Shown in pieces: positions 36,287-44,331 of a DNA stretch of 64,000 nucleotides; positions within the stretch are counted from its first letter, which is position 1; each line of letters starts with the position of its first letter. The notes beneath the pieces are model-generated. The model was not told where the DNA came from. It ran no database searches and saw only the letters and a list, made by a program, of their open reading frames with translations. Made by a program: the position numbers and the translations under genes. Where the stretch lies: assembly GCA_900766185.1 (NCBI GenBank), contig CAAFUL010000090.1, positions 1 through 64,000 on the forward strand, written 5' to 3'. The stretch comes from an uncultured Johnsonella sp. GTDB lineage: Bacteria; Bacillota; Clostridia; Lachnospirales; Lachnospiraceae.

Positions 36287-36481
36287 ATGGCTAAAAAACA
36301 AAGATTTCCATTAATTATGGATGAGGGCGTTGAGGTAAGTACCTTAGAGGAATTAAGGGAGAATTTTTCTGTGGAAAAAGTTTTGGAGTATATGGAAAAT
36401 ATCTCCTTTGTTAGGATCTGTTCAGCAATCACATTATGGCAAAGTTTTGGATTTATGATTTTTTATTGGCTTAAATATTGA
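36287..36481 (+). CDS. Short protein (MAKKQRFPLIM start), probably truncated
   Basis: A 64-residue protein opening MAKKQRFPLIMDEGVEVSTL, then EELRENFSVEKVLEYMEN. From memory, longer proteins with this opening occur in Lachnospiraceae, where the segment continues with an acidic helical domain. Here the sequence changes after about residue 42 to a hydrophobic tail (FVRICSAITLWQSFGFMIF), so the C-terminus looks replaced. There is a GGAGG site before it. It lies directly before the injection-system operon and may be a remnant of a related module. Confidence 0.5.
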   Translation: MAKKQRFPLIMDEGVEVSTLEELRENFSVEKVLEYMENISFVRICSAITLWQSFGFMIFYWLKY

Positions 36482-36585
36482 AACTCCAAAGTTTATTATA
36501 CTTTAAGGGTGTCGGAGATTTAAGTAAGTAATATATTATTATATATAACAATATCAGTATACTTTGAATATAAAGGCGGATATAT

Positions 36586-37929
36586 ATGGCTAATAAGTAT
36601 CTTAATAAAAATGTTAGGTTTAAATGTCAGAGTGGAAATGCAGTCTGGTTCAAGGCAGAAAATGGAGATACAAAAGTTAAAATAAAAAATACAGAGGTTC
36701 TACTTGATGACTGTAAATTAAATATTATTGGTGGTGTTAAACCGGGTCAATGTAATTTAAACATAGATCCTTCTACAGGTATTCCAATGCAATGTAGTTC
36801 TGATCCTGTAATTGGAATATGGAATAATAAATCCAGATTAACGGTTGGAAGTAAAAGTGTTTTAACAAGCAGATGTTCTATAAATTGTCCTCTTTTTGGG
36901 TGTATAAAACCCTTTAAACCTACAATGATAACAATAGATGTTGGTGATGACACTAAAATACAATCTATAGATTTATCATTAGATAATAACAGTGATACTT
37001 ACAATGATAATTATGAGAAAAAAGCAAATAATGATCAAAATAAATCCGATACAAAAAAATTTGATGATAGTGGTATAGAAAAAAATATTGAATCTAAATT
37101 ATGTGATTATGAAAACTGTACAAGAAGAGCTGAATGCGAATTTCTAAAGACATTGTCTACGATAAAAGAAACTAATGAAAGCAAAAATGCTAACGAGTTA
37201 AAAGGGAATATGTTGAAATATGGCATTGATAAATATATAGAAGAAGATATAGCTATTGCTCCTTCTTTCTATAAATATAATAGCAATGCTCCTTCTTCAG
37301 ACCAAGACAATAAGAATATAAATGCTTCTTCCCCAGTTCAATATAAGATGTATAGTATTGCTCATCATCATATTGTTCCGGTAAATCAATGTTTTAAAAC
37401 ATTTGAAGAAATCGTAAAATTGGCAAATTATTATAAATACAATATTAATAGAGCCGAAAATGGAATTTGTTTACCCACTATGAATGAAGGATATGATAAA
37501 AATATATTTAATTTAAAAAAGGAAGTGGCATTTTATGCTATGGAAAAAATCGGAAAACAATGGCATAAAGGAGGGCATAGATACTCATGTGATAAGATTA
37601 GGGAAGATGTAGATAAAGTCTTACAAAAACCATTTATAAATTATCAACAGGCGGTTTGTGATGAACTAAGAAAATTTATTAATAAACTTTTAGAAACACC
37701 AAAATGTAGGGCAGATAACTATGAGGAGCAGGCTATAGAATTTGAAACAGCCATGAACCATATTTGTGAAAGGATTGAAAAAAAACTTCAAAAGTTCAAG
37801 GAGACTCCTAAAAAATCTTACCCTTACTATGTTTCAAAATTAGCATTTTATTTTGCCTTTGAAGAAGGATTAAAAGAATATGAAAATCAATTATTTGAAG
37901 ATCAATTATCTAAAGATGAAGGAGTATAG
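36586..37929 (+). CDS. PAAR-like (DUF4280-type) tip protein with C-terminal AHH nuclease toxin
   Basis: A 447-residue protein. Residues about 1-125 resemble the DUF4280 PAAR-like fold: repeated short strands with paired cysteines, IGIWNNKSRLTVGSKSVLTSRCSINCPLFGC and a beta end. A low-complexity Asn/Asp/Lys linker follows. The C-terminal part has the AHH/HNH-type nuclease signature: AHHHIVPVNQCF (His260-262), NRAENGICLP (Asn292) and WHKGGHRYS (His327, His331). PAAR-like proteins cap the spike of contractile systems and carry toxins. The Imm11-type gene 2 bases later fits an effector-immunity pair. First gene of the candidate operon, with no ribosome binding site stronger than AAAGGCGG. Confidence 0.75.
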   Translation: MANKYLNKNVRFKCQSGNAVWFKAENGDTKVKIKNTEVLLDDCKLNIIGGVKPGQCNLNIDPSTGIPMQCSSDPVIGIWNNKSRLTVGSKSVLTSRCSINCPLFGCIKPFKPTMITIDVGDDTKIQSIDLSLDNNSDTYNDNYEKKANNDQNKSDTKKFDDSGIEKNIESKLCDYENCTRRAECEFLKTLSTIKETNESKNANELKGNMLKYGIDKYIEEDIAIAPSFYKYNSNAPSSDQDNKNINASSPVQYKMYSIAHHHIVPVNQCFKTFEEIVKLANYYKYNINRAENGICLPTMNEGYDKNIFNLKKEVAFYAMEKIGKQWHKGGHRYSCDKIREDVDKVLQKPFINYQQAVCDELRKFINKLLETPKCRADNYEEQAIEFETAMNHICERIEKKLQKFKETPKKSYPYYVSKLAFYFAFEEGLKEYENQLFEDQLSKDEGV

Positions 37930-37931
37930 AT

Positions 37932-38465
37932 ATGGCAAATTACTATGTATTAGATGCATCCAGAAATGTTAAGGAATATATAAGTATTATTGATGGTACA
38001 AAGGAATTGGAAACAGCATGTCAAATGTCGGAGTTTCAGTTTTTAACAACAAAAGCGGTGACTATAGAAGTTGATGAGGATAGTGGACGAATATTTCAAG
38101 ACTTTATTTATGATAACGGAGTGCCGGTCATGTCAGACAGAATGAAAGAGTATATGGATAAATTAGAGGTTGATTATTTGTTCTATAAGAAATTGATTCT
38201 TACAAAGAAAGAATTAGGAATAGAAGAAGTATACTGGCTGGCATTACCACAGAGAATTAAGTGTCTGAATAAAGAAGAGAGCGAAATAGATGAGATACTT
38301 AATATTGCAGATGAAATCGTTATAAATCAACAGCGAGTGGGGAGATTTAAAATCTTTAAATTAGCTGATGTTGGAAACTGGGAAATAATATTATCGGAAG
38401 ATATGGCACAAGCATTAAAAACACAGGATTTTAGAGGTGTTCATATATATGAGATTAATTCATAA
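37932..38465 (+). CDS. Imm11 (DUF1629)-like immunity protein
   Basis: A 177-residue acidic protein. GVPVMSDRMKEYMDKLEVDYLFYKKLIL, then YWLALPQRIKCLNKEES, then QRVGRFKIFKLADVG and a terminal DFRGVHIYEI match the layout of the Imm11/DUF1629 immunity family (G-x-P-x-x-S, IxCLD, IFK, GxxxYE). It should neutralise the AHH nuclease encoded just upstream and protect the producing cells or their kin. Placement directly after the toxin gene supports the role. Confidence 0.7.
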   Translation: MANYYVLDASRNVKEYISIIDGTKELETACQMSEFQFLTTKAVTIEVDEDSGRIFQDFIYDNGVPVMSDRMKEYMDKLEVDYLFYKKLILTKKELGIEEVYWLALPQRIKCLNKEESEIDEILNIADEIVINQQRVGRFKIFKLADVGNWEIILSEDMAQALKTQDFRGVHIYEINS

Positions 38466-38473
38466 GGGGGAAA

Positions 38474-40684
38474 ATGACAATGGAACCGATGGATGTAGTA
38501 AAGCAAACAGGAAAAACTATTATTTTTGAAGAGTTCAATCGTGATGAGAATAAAATGAATCTTGTAACCTTATTAACAAGAGATGATGAGGATATTTCAT
38601 TAGAAAAGTTTAAGGACGCTTTAATGGGCAAAGATTCTGAGCTTGTAGTTGAAAACTTTGAAGATTTTGTTGAAAAGTTTTCACCAACTATCTATGAAAC
38701 AATTGTGAAGACCGGAGAAACTTCGAAATTTGTTTATGAACTTGATAAGCCAAAGTATGAATGTACTCAGATAAAACTAAAAGACCATGCATTTTATAAA
38801 ATGATAATGTCATTACTGGATAGGAAGGCAACTTCAGATAAGGGTAATTTAGAATTTCCTTATGATGATTTGAAGAAAGCATTGTCTCCTGAAGCTGAAA
38901 TGGAAGAATGCAAAAAAATAAGAAGGAACTTTTTAAGCAATACTCGTGAGTATATGAAATTGGTTGAGAGTGGAGAGCCAAGTCAAGAAGCTGAGAGGTT
39001 TGCTCAAAATATAATGGCTTGTAGGGATAAGATAGTGGATAAATATCAAAATAAAAGTCCGCTTGCATTGCTACCGTTGTTGATAGCTGATAAACAAAGC
39101 CAAATTGATAAGATGAAAGAAGCTGAAGAACCATCTTCATCTCAAGGAGAGGTAAAAGTTATTCCTTGTGATTATTCATTTGATGAAAAAGGTAATATTT
39201 GTTTAATTGAGCAGTCATATTCTGATGAAGCTCCCAGTGAGGTGACCGGTGACGATAGAATAAATCAATTAATTGATGTTGTAAGAGATGATTTTCAAGA
39301 ATCCGCACCTATTGCAATTCGAGAAAATACATATATCGAAGATCTGGTAGTTAATGTATTTGTTCCAAACGGAGGTAATCAGTTAACAACTAAAGACAGG
39401 TATGAGATAGAAACGGAAAAAAAGCAGTTACAAGATATATATAGTAGCAGCATTGAAAGTTTTGCAAAGGCAGTTGCAACTGTAATTGAAAAATTTGCAG
39501 GTGTAAAGAGTTTTTTTGATCATGCATTATGTGACGGTAAGTTGGCAAGAGATGTTTCTGTAATTATTTCTAATTGTAGGGTGGATGCGATATTAAATGA
39601 TGATGTGGCAAAGAGAAGATTCAAAAAATACTTTTCAGCATTAAGTGCCGAAAAAGATATTAATAAAATATGGTTCGGTATTATACCCGGAGTTGCGTAC
39701 GGAGAAGATACAAGCATATTAAAGAAGGCTTCAAATCCTTTTGAAAGAAGGAGGACAGAGGAAGTATCTACAAAAAAGAATCATAACGGCTTAGTTAATT
39801 TAGATACTGTAAAAGAAATGCTTTCTATACTTAGTGAAGTTAAAATAATGACTTTTGTTAATTATAAAGCCGGTGAAAAAACAGGTTTTAGTGAATTGAC
39901 AGATTCAATAGTAAATGGATATAAGAAAGATTTTGAGAATGTTAATAGTGAGTACGCTGTTTTTACATATCCTAATTTTACTATTTTGCCTAAAGAAAAA
40001 AATACGGTCAGGATTGGAACAGAGTATAATTATGACATGGGAAAGGAAAGAGAAACATATATAGTTATACCGGGTATATATCTGGAGTCATCATACATTG
40101 CTTGTGGAATGATAGTTGGAATTCAAAATTATAGGTATTTACAAAGTAAAGGTTTTATGGTTAAACCTAAGTATCCTTGTGTAAGGTTTGATATAGAGGA
40201 TATAGAAAATGCAAAAAGAATAACTACAAAATTAAATAGAGAGACTACTACTGAAATGCTAAAGCAAACTAAAGATGCAATAATGGAAGATAGGTTTGGA
40301 TTCGTATTTGCAGATAACAAAATTATTTTTGATGGCAGGGTAATAAATAACAGTTATATATTAAATGCAAGAACTCTAAAGAAAGATAACAATGGAAAGT
40401 ATAAGCCATTATATAAAACCCTAGTTAGAAATTTTGTTGCACAATTGCTTAGAGCATTTGCAGAGAATGTAACAGATAAAAGTGTAAATCAATTTAAAAC
40501 TGATTATGTTGAAACATGGAAACGAGATAACAAAGATGATGATAGAAAGTATGCAAATAGGGTATTACTTGAAGGTGAGACGATAGAACTTGACTCAGCA
40601 AAACACAGATTAGTTGTGACATTTAATAAAGAGGCTGAGGTATGGGACGATATAGTGATCAATGATTCAGAAAGTGAGGAATAA
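38474..40684 (+). CDS. Putative contractile sheath protein (TssC-like C-terminal region)
   Basis: A 736-residue protein. The C-terminal half (about 300-736) parallels TssC/VipB: a helical ...VIISNCRVDAILNDD segment, FVNYKAGEKTGFSELTDSI, YAVFTYPNFTILPK (cf. the LPRF strand), then ETYIVIPGIYLESSYIACGMIVGIQNY, KYPCVRFDIED, and a final NFVAQLLRAFAENVT...W helix and strand. The N-terminal 300 residues are unassigned, but ELVVENFEDFVEKFSP recalls the SLEDF-P segment of TssB, so a TssB-TssC fusion is possible. It precedes Hcp-like and VgrG-like genes. Assignment is by pattern only and needs profile or structure comparison. Confidence 0.5.
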   Translation: MTMEPMDVVKQTGKTIIFEEFNRDENKMNLVTLLTRDDEDISLEKFKDALMGKDSELVVENFEDFVEKFSPTIYETIVKTGETSKFVYELDKPKYECTQIKLKDHAFYKMIMSLLDRKATSDKGNLEFPYDDLKKALSPEAEMEECKKIRRNFLSNTREYMKLVESGEPSQEAERFAQNIMACRDKIVDKYQNKSPLALLPLLIADKQSQIDKMKEAEEPSSSQGEVKVIPCDYSFDEKGNICLIEQSYSDEAPSEVTGDDRINQLIDVVRDDFQESAPIAIRENTYIEDLVVNVFVPNGGNQLTTKDRYEIETEKKQLQDIYSSSIESFAKAVATVIEKFAGVKSFFDHALCDGKLARDVSVIISNCRVDAILNDDVAKRRFKKYFSALSAEKDINKIWFGIIPGVAYGEDTSILKKASNPFERRRTEEVSTKKNHNGLVNLDTVKEMLSILSEVKIMTFVNYKAGEKTGFSELTDSIVNGYKKDFENVNSEYAVFTYPNFTILPKEKNTVRIGTEYNYDMGKERETYIVIPGIYLESSYIACGMIVGIQNYRYLQSKGFMVKPKYPCVRFDIEDIENAKRITTKLNRETTTEMLKQTKDAIMEDRFGFVFADNKIIFDGRVINNSYILNARTLKKDNNGKYKPLYKTLVRNFVAQLLRAFAENVTDKSVNQFKTDYVETWKRDNKDDDRKYANRVLLEGETIELDSAKHRLVVTFNKEAEVWDDIVINDSESEE

Positions 40685-40687
40685 TTT

Positions 40688-41113
40688 ATGCGTTATGAAT
40701 TATGTATTGAAGGTGATGGTGGTAATATTGATATTAAACACAAAGATGTTATTCAAAAAGTAGATGTTAAGATATATCAAAAGGATAAGTCTGCAAACGA
40801 TCGTTCAGATCAACTTTTTGGAGAAGTAACAATTCAAGGATTATTGAATGAAAAATCTCAAAAGGAAACAAAAAATATATTTGAATGGACTAAAAAAATA
40901 GATAAGGCAAGTGTTTATAAAATTGTTTCTATTAAAGTTTATAGTAAAGAGGAGTTAATTAGGGATTACTACTTTAAAGATATGTATTGTACAAGCTATC
41001 AAGAGGTATTTGATGAAAATGAAAGGGCGGTTGAGGCTGACTCTATAGGTTATTTTATACTTGAACTTAAGCAAAGAAAGGGCTCTATAGATACTATAGT
41101 TGTAGATTGCTAA
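40688..41113 (+). CDS. Putative Hcp/tube-like protein
   Basis: A 141-residue, mostly beta protein: GGNIDIKHKDVIQKVDVKIYQKD near the start, FGEVTIQGLLNE, then IFEWTKKIDKASVYKIVSIKVYS, YFKDMYCTSYQEVFDENE and a closing strand YFILELKQRK. Size and the order of strands, one helix and a FxxxYCxxYxExF segment fit Hcp/phage-tube folds such as TssD. It sits between the sheath candidate and the VgrG-like spike, as expected of a tube gene. Identification rests on layout and context. Confidence 0.55.
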   Translation: MRYELCIEGDGGNIDIKHKDVIQKVDVKIYQKDKSANDRSDQLFGEVTIQGLLNEKSQKETKNIFEWTKKIDKASVYKIVSIKVYSKEELIRDYYFKDMYCTSYQEVFDENERAVEADSIGYFILELKQRKGSIDTIVVDC

Positions 41114-41124
41114 TAGGTGATATT

Positions 41125-42429
41125 GTGAAAATTTCTGGATTTGAAAATATTATTGCTATAGAAGAGTTTGAATATATCACTAAGGTGAATGAACATGAAA
41201 GATGCAACTTTGTTTGCTATGTGAAAGAAAAAGATATAGAAACATTAGTTGATCTTGTTGGTTCTGATTGTGAATATAAAAATGAACAATTTTATTTTCT
41301 TGGACATGTAGTAGAGGTTATGGTGTCTAAAGACATAAGTGGAGTTCGTTTAGAGGTAAATACAATCGGAAATACTTATTTGTATGATATGGATAAGCAT
41401 TACAGAATATTTCAAAGTTCAGATAAAACCCTATCAGACATACTTTCCAAACTGGAAAGTATGTCTGAAGTTAAACACAAGGCTGAACAGGAAGAACCCA
41501 TACAAGAAATATTAATTCAAGAAAACTTATCAGATTGGGAGTTTGCTGTTTATTTAGCAAAAACTTGTGGTGAATATATATTCCCGAGTGATAAGACCTT
41601 TGTTGGAAGTCATAATTCTAATGAGTTTACCTTAGAAGAAAAAGACCTAATAGATTATAAGTATATAAGTAACATTAACGGTATAGAATTAGTTTGTAGA
41701 ATAAATAAAAATATTAATCTTGGCGATATAGTTATTTATTCCGGAAAAAAATTATTTGTTAGCCAAAAAAAGTATATTTTAGAACAAGAACAGTATTACT
41801 ATGAATATTACTTATTAGAAATCAAGGAACATAGTAAATCCAAGATATGTAATCATGCCTTTCTTGAAGCTATTGTGAAAGATAACAATGATCCGGATAG
41901 AAGAGGTAGGATAAAGGTTTCTTTTGAAAATGAAAGTATTGAAGATTGTATGCAAGAAGATGCGGTCTGGCTCGAAAGAGAATGTTTTTATTCCAGCGAG
42001 GGATTTGGTGCGGTTTTTATACCTGCTATTCAAGATAAAGTAATTGTAAAAGTATCAGATGGAAAAGGTGTTGTACTTGGTAGTCTAAGAACAGAACCTT
42101 ATGATGAAGTTTTTCAAAATCAAGATTCTAAGTACATATTGATAGATAAAGATATTTTTATGGAATATACAAATGGTTCTTTTAATATAGTCAATAAAGA
42201 TATTAAACTAAGTTTATTAGATAAAAAAATCACCTTAAATATTGGTGATGATACCGGTTTAGTTATAGATTCAGACTCAATGAACATACAAATTAGTAAA
42301 TCAGTATTGGAATTTTCGAATGACTGGAAAGTATCAACAAGTAACTACTTTGTAGAAGCTAAAAGAGATACTTCTATTTTAGCTAATAATATTAATATTA
42401 AGGGCAAAAGTGGGGTTAATATAAACTAA
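41125..42429 (+). CDS. VgrG-like spike protein
   Basis: A 434-residue protein. The N-terminal about 200 residues resemble the gp27-like hub (NERCNFVCYVKEKDIETLVDLV, YFLGHVVEVMVSKD, LSDWEFAVYLAKTCGEYIFPSD). A gp5-like OB domain follows with EAIVKDNNDPDRRGRIKVSF, a hallmark of VgrG/Pvc8/phage spike proteins, and WLERECFYSSEGFGAVFIPAIQDKVIVKVSDG. The C-terminus is a repetitive beta stretch ending with INIKGKSGVNIN, typical of a spike needle that could carry the PAAR-like tip. GTG 41125 (AGGTGAT before it) is chosen over TTG 41107. Confidence 0.8.
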   Translation: MKISGFENIIAIEEFEYITKVNEHERCNFVCYVKEKDIETLVDLVGSDCEYKNEQFYFLGHVVEVMVSKDISGVRLEVNTIGNTYLYDMDKHYRIFQSSDKTLSDILSKLESMSEVKHKAEQEEPIQEILIQENLSDWEFAVYLAKTCGEYIFPSDKTFVGSHNSNEFTLEEKDLIDYKYISNINGIELVCRINKNINLGDIVIYSGKKLFVSQKKYILEQEQYYYEYYLLEIKEHSKSKICNHAFLEAIVKDNNDPDRRGRIKVSFENESIEDCMQEDAVWLERECFYSSEGFGAVFIPAIQDKVIVKVSDGKGVVLGSLRTEPYDEVFQNQDSKYILIDKDIFMEYTNGSFNIVNKDIKLSLLDKKITLNIGDDTGLVIDSDSMNIQISKSVLEFSNDWKVSTSNYFVEAKRDTSILANNINIKGKSGVNIN

Positions 42430-43643
42430 TGTATAATATAGATAAGGAAAAGATTAAAACAATAATTGAAAACTCTGTTTTCTCATCAGATGAAGAGAAA
42501 AATAAACAGTTGCGCAATTTATTTCTATCTTTTTTCTCTGAATTATGTAATTATTCACAATCTGTAAATGAGAATATATTAAGTCAAAGTATTCTTAAAA
42601 ATTATGATGCAATTTTACCGGAAATTTGCGTGGCTCTTATAGATAAAGATATCGTAGAAAGGCAAAGCAATACTCTAGGTTTAGTTGCCATAGTTGATGA
42701 AAATGATAAAATTTTTATTGATGATGAGTATGAAAATATAAAGAAACTAATCGGAGATGCAGAACATAAAAAAAAGTACGAAGGTCAGTATATAAAGCAA
42801 GGTCAATGTCATAAGTTTCAATATTATTTGAAGTTTGATAGAAGTTTTATTGAGAAACAGGAACTGCTATATGAGTATGCATTATATTACAATTTAGGTA
42901 ATCCAATATTATATTCTCCATACAGTCATAAATCAGTGACTTTAATTTATGATAAAGAAGTTTCTGAAAGTCATTGTGAATTAGATTTTAAATTCAATGA
43001 AAATGGAATTAATGTCATTAATGGAATTAAAAATAATTTATTTTGGAATATTGACATACATAATGAGAATAGAACATATGATGCTAAAGTACCTTATGGA
43101 AATGAGGTCAGGTATATTTTTCAATTTAACAAAAGCAAAAAAGGCAACTATGTACTGCCCTTACCGTTAAATAATCAGACTAAGGTTTTTAATATTGAAA
43201 TCATGGAGACTATGATAGAAATTACTACAGATCACGACATGGATGAATTTGCAGTTTTAGAGCCATTGAAATGGGATGAAACCTCACCATTGATTAAAAC
43301 TCTAAAATCTAATGAGAAGTTTTTTAATAATAGAAGATCCTATAATGAAATAATCAATAAAAGAATTATATCAGAAGCAGATATAGAGCATGCAATAGCA
43401 ACATTTAGGAACAACAATGGAATTAAATGTTGTATATCTGAATGTAGTGGGCAAATAGTAAATAGGTATACAAAGAAGTATAGGGCAGATAGAAAATCCA
43501 GAAAATTTTTTAATACTATCAGCCGTGAGTATGTATTATTTAAAGCTGAAGAAAAAAAACGCTTTCTAACAGATTATGTGAATTATGTTATTGAATATTT
43601 AGAATTCTATTATCCGGAAATAGAGTGGGTAGGTGAAGTGTAA
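42429..43643 (+). CDS. Unidentified injection-system protein, perhaps baseplate
   Basis: A 404-residue protein overlapping the VgrG-like gene by one base. An acidic helical N-terminus is followed by beta-rich sequence (about 110-290) and a C-terminal part with KRIISEADIEHAIATFRN and FLTDYVNYVIEYLEFYYPEIEW. The ISEADIEHAI segment recalls the (V/I)T.EDY..A motif of TssF/baseplate-J wedges, but this is weak. Size, position and one-base overlaps on both sides tie it to the apparatus. No clear homology otherwise. Confidence 0.45.
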   Translation: MYNIDKEKIKTIIENSVFSSDEEKNKQLRNLFLSFFSELCNYSQSVNENILSQSILKNYDAILPEICVALIDKDIVERQSNTLGLVAIVDENDKIFIDDEYENIKKLIGDAEHKKKYEGQYIKQGQCHKFQYYLKFDRSFIEKQELLYEYALYYNLGNPILYSPYSHKSVTLIYDKEVSESHCELDFKFNENGINVINGIKNNLFWNIDIHNENRTYDAKVPYGNEVRYIFQFNKSKKGNYVLPLPLNNQTKVFNIEIMETMIEITTDHDMDEFAVLEPLKWDETSPLIKTLKSNEKFFNNRRSYNEIINKRIISEADIEHAIATFRNNNGIKCCISECSGQIVNRYTKKYRADRKSRKFFNTISREYVLFKAEEKKRFLTDYVNYVIEYLEFYYPEIEWVGEV

Positions 43644-44314
43644 TGTCATACATTTGGGAAAAGTATTTATCAGATAATTGTTATAAAGTAGCTAAAAAGA
43701 TGTGTCCTTACATGGAAGTTTTTAATAATCAAGGTAAAGATATTGAAGTGAATCCATTGCTTAGGTTTTCTACTTTATTTGAACTGATAGGTTCAAAAGA
43801 TATCTTAGAGTATATTTACGAAGATGACAAAACTGAATCTGAGAATAAAGAAAATAAAGCGAAACTAGAGAATGTAGTATTTCATTTTTTGGCTCAATTG
43901 GACAAAAATAAAGGTCTTTCTTATAGGCAAACTCTAATTGAAAAAATAAGAAATGAAATATCAGATGGACTTTATGGGGAATTTGTGCAAAAAAGCTGGG
44001 GTAATTTATCTTCAAAAGAACAAGAGACTATTCTGTATGGGCTATCTCAAAGGAGACTTTTAGATAATGAAAATTTCTTTATGGATACTATAAATAAGAT
44101 TTTTCCAGCCTCTTCGCTATTTTATGAAAGAAACACCAATCTTTATTACCTGTATATTTATGAAGAAAATACAGAGGATAATATTAAAAAATATGAGCTC
44201 ATAAAGTACTTGTTCTGGAATAAGAATTACACGTTGCAAGCGGTATGGAAGTATTATTATGGAATAATTGGAGTTAGTGATACAATGAAAATTGATCAAA
44301 TACAGATTATATAA
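43643..44314 (+). CDS. Unidentified injection-system protein, helical
   Basis: A 223-residue, largely helical, charged protein overlapping the previous stop by one base (TAATG). Segments such as WEKYLSDNCYKVAKKMCPYMEVF and SSKEQETILYGLSQRRLL show no recognisable domain, signal peptide or membrane helix. Tight coupling suggests a structural or assembly role in the apparatus, for example a second baseplate or a chaperone protein. Confidence 0.4.
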   Translation: MSYIWEKYLSDNCYKVAKKMCPYMEVFNNQGKDIEVNPLLRFSTLFELIGSKDILEYIYEDDKTESENKENKAKLENVVFHFLAQLDKNKGLSYRQTLIEKIRNEISDGLYGEFVQKSWGNLSSKEQETILYGLSQRRLLDNENFFMDTINKIFPASSLFYERNTNLYYLYIYEENTEDNIKKYELIKYLFWNKNYTLQAVWKYYYGIIGVSDTMKIDQIQII

Positions 44315-44331
44315 ATAGGTAAGGATAAAGT

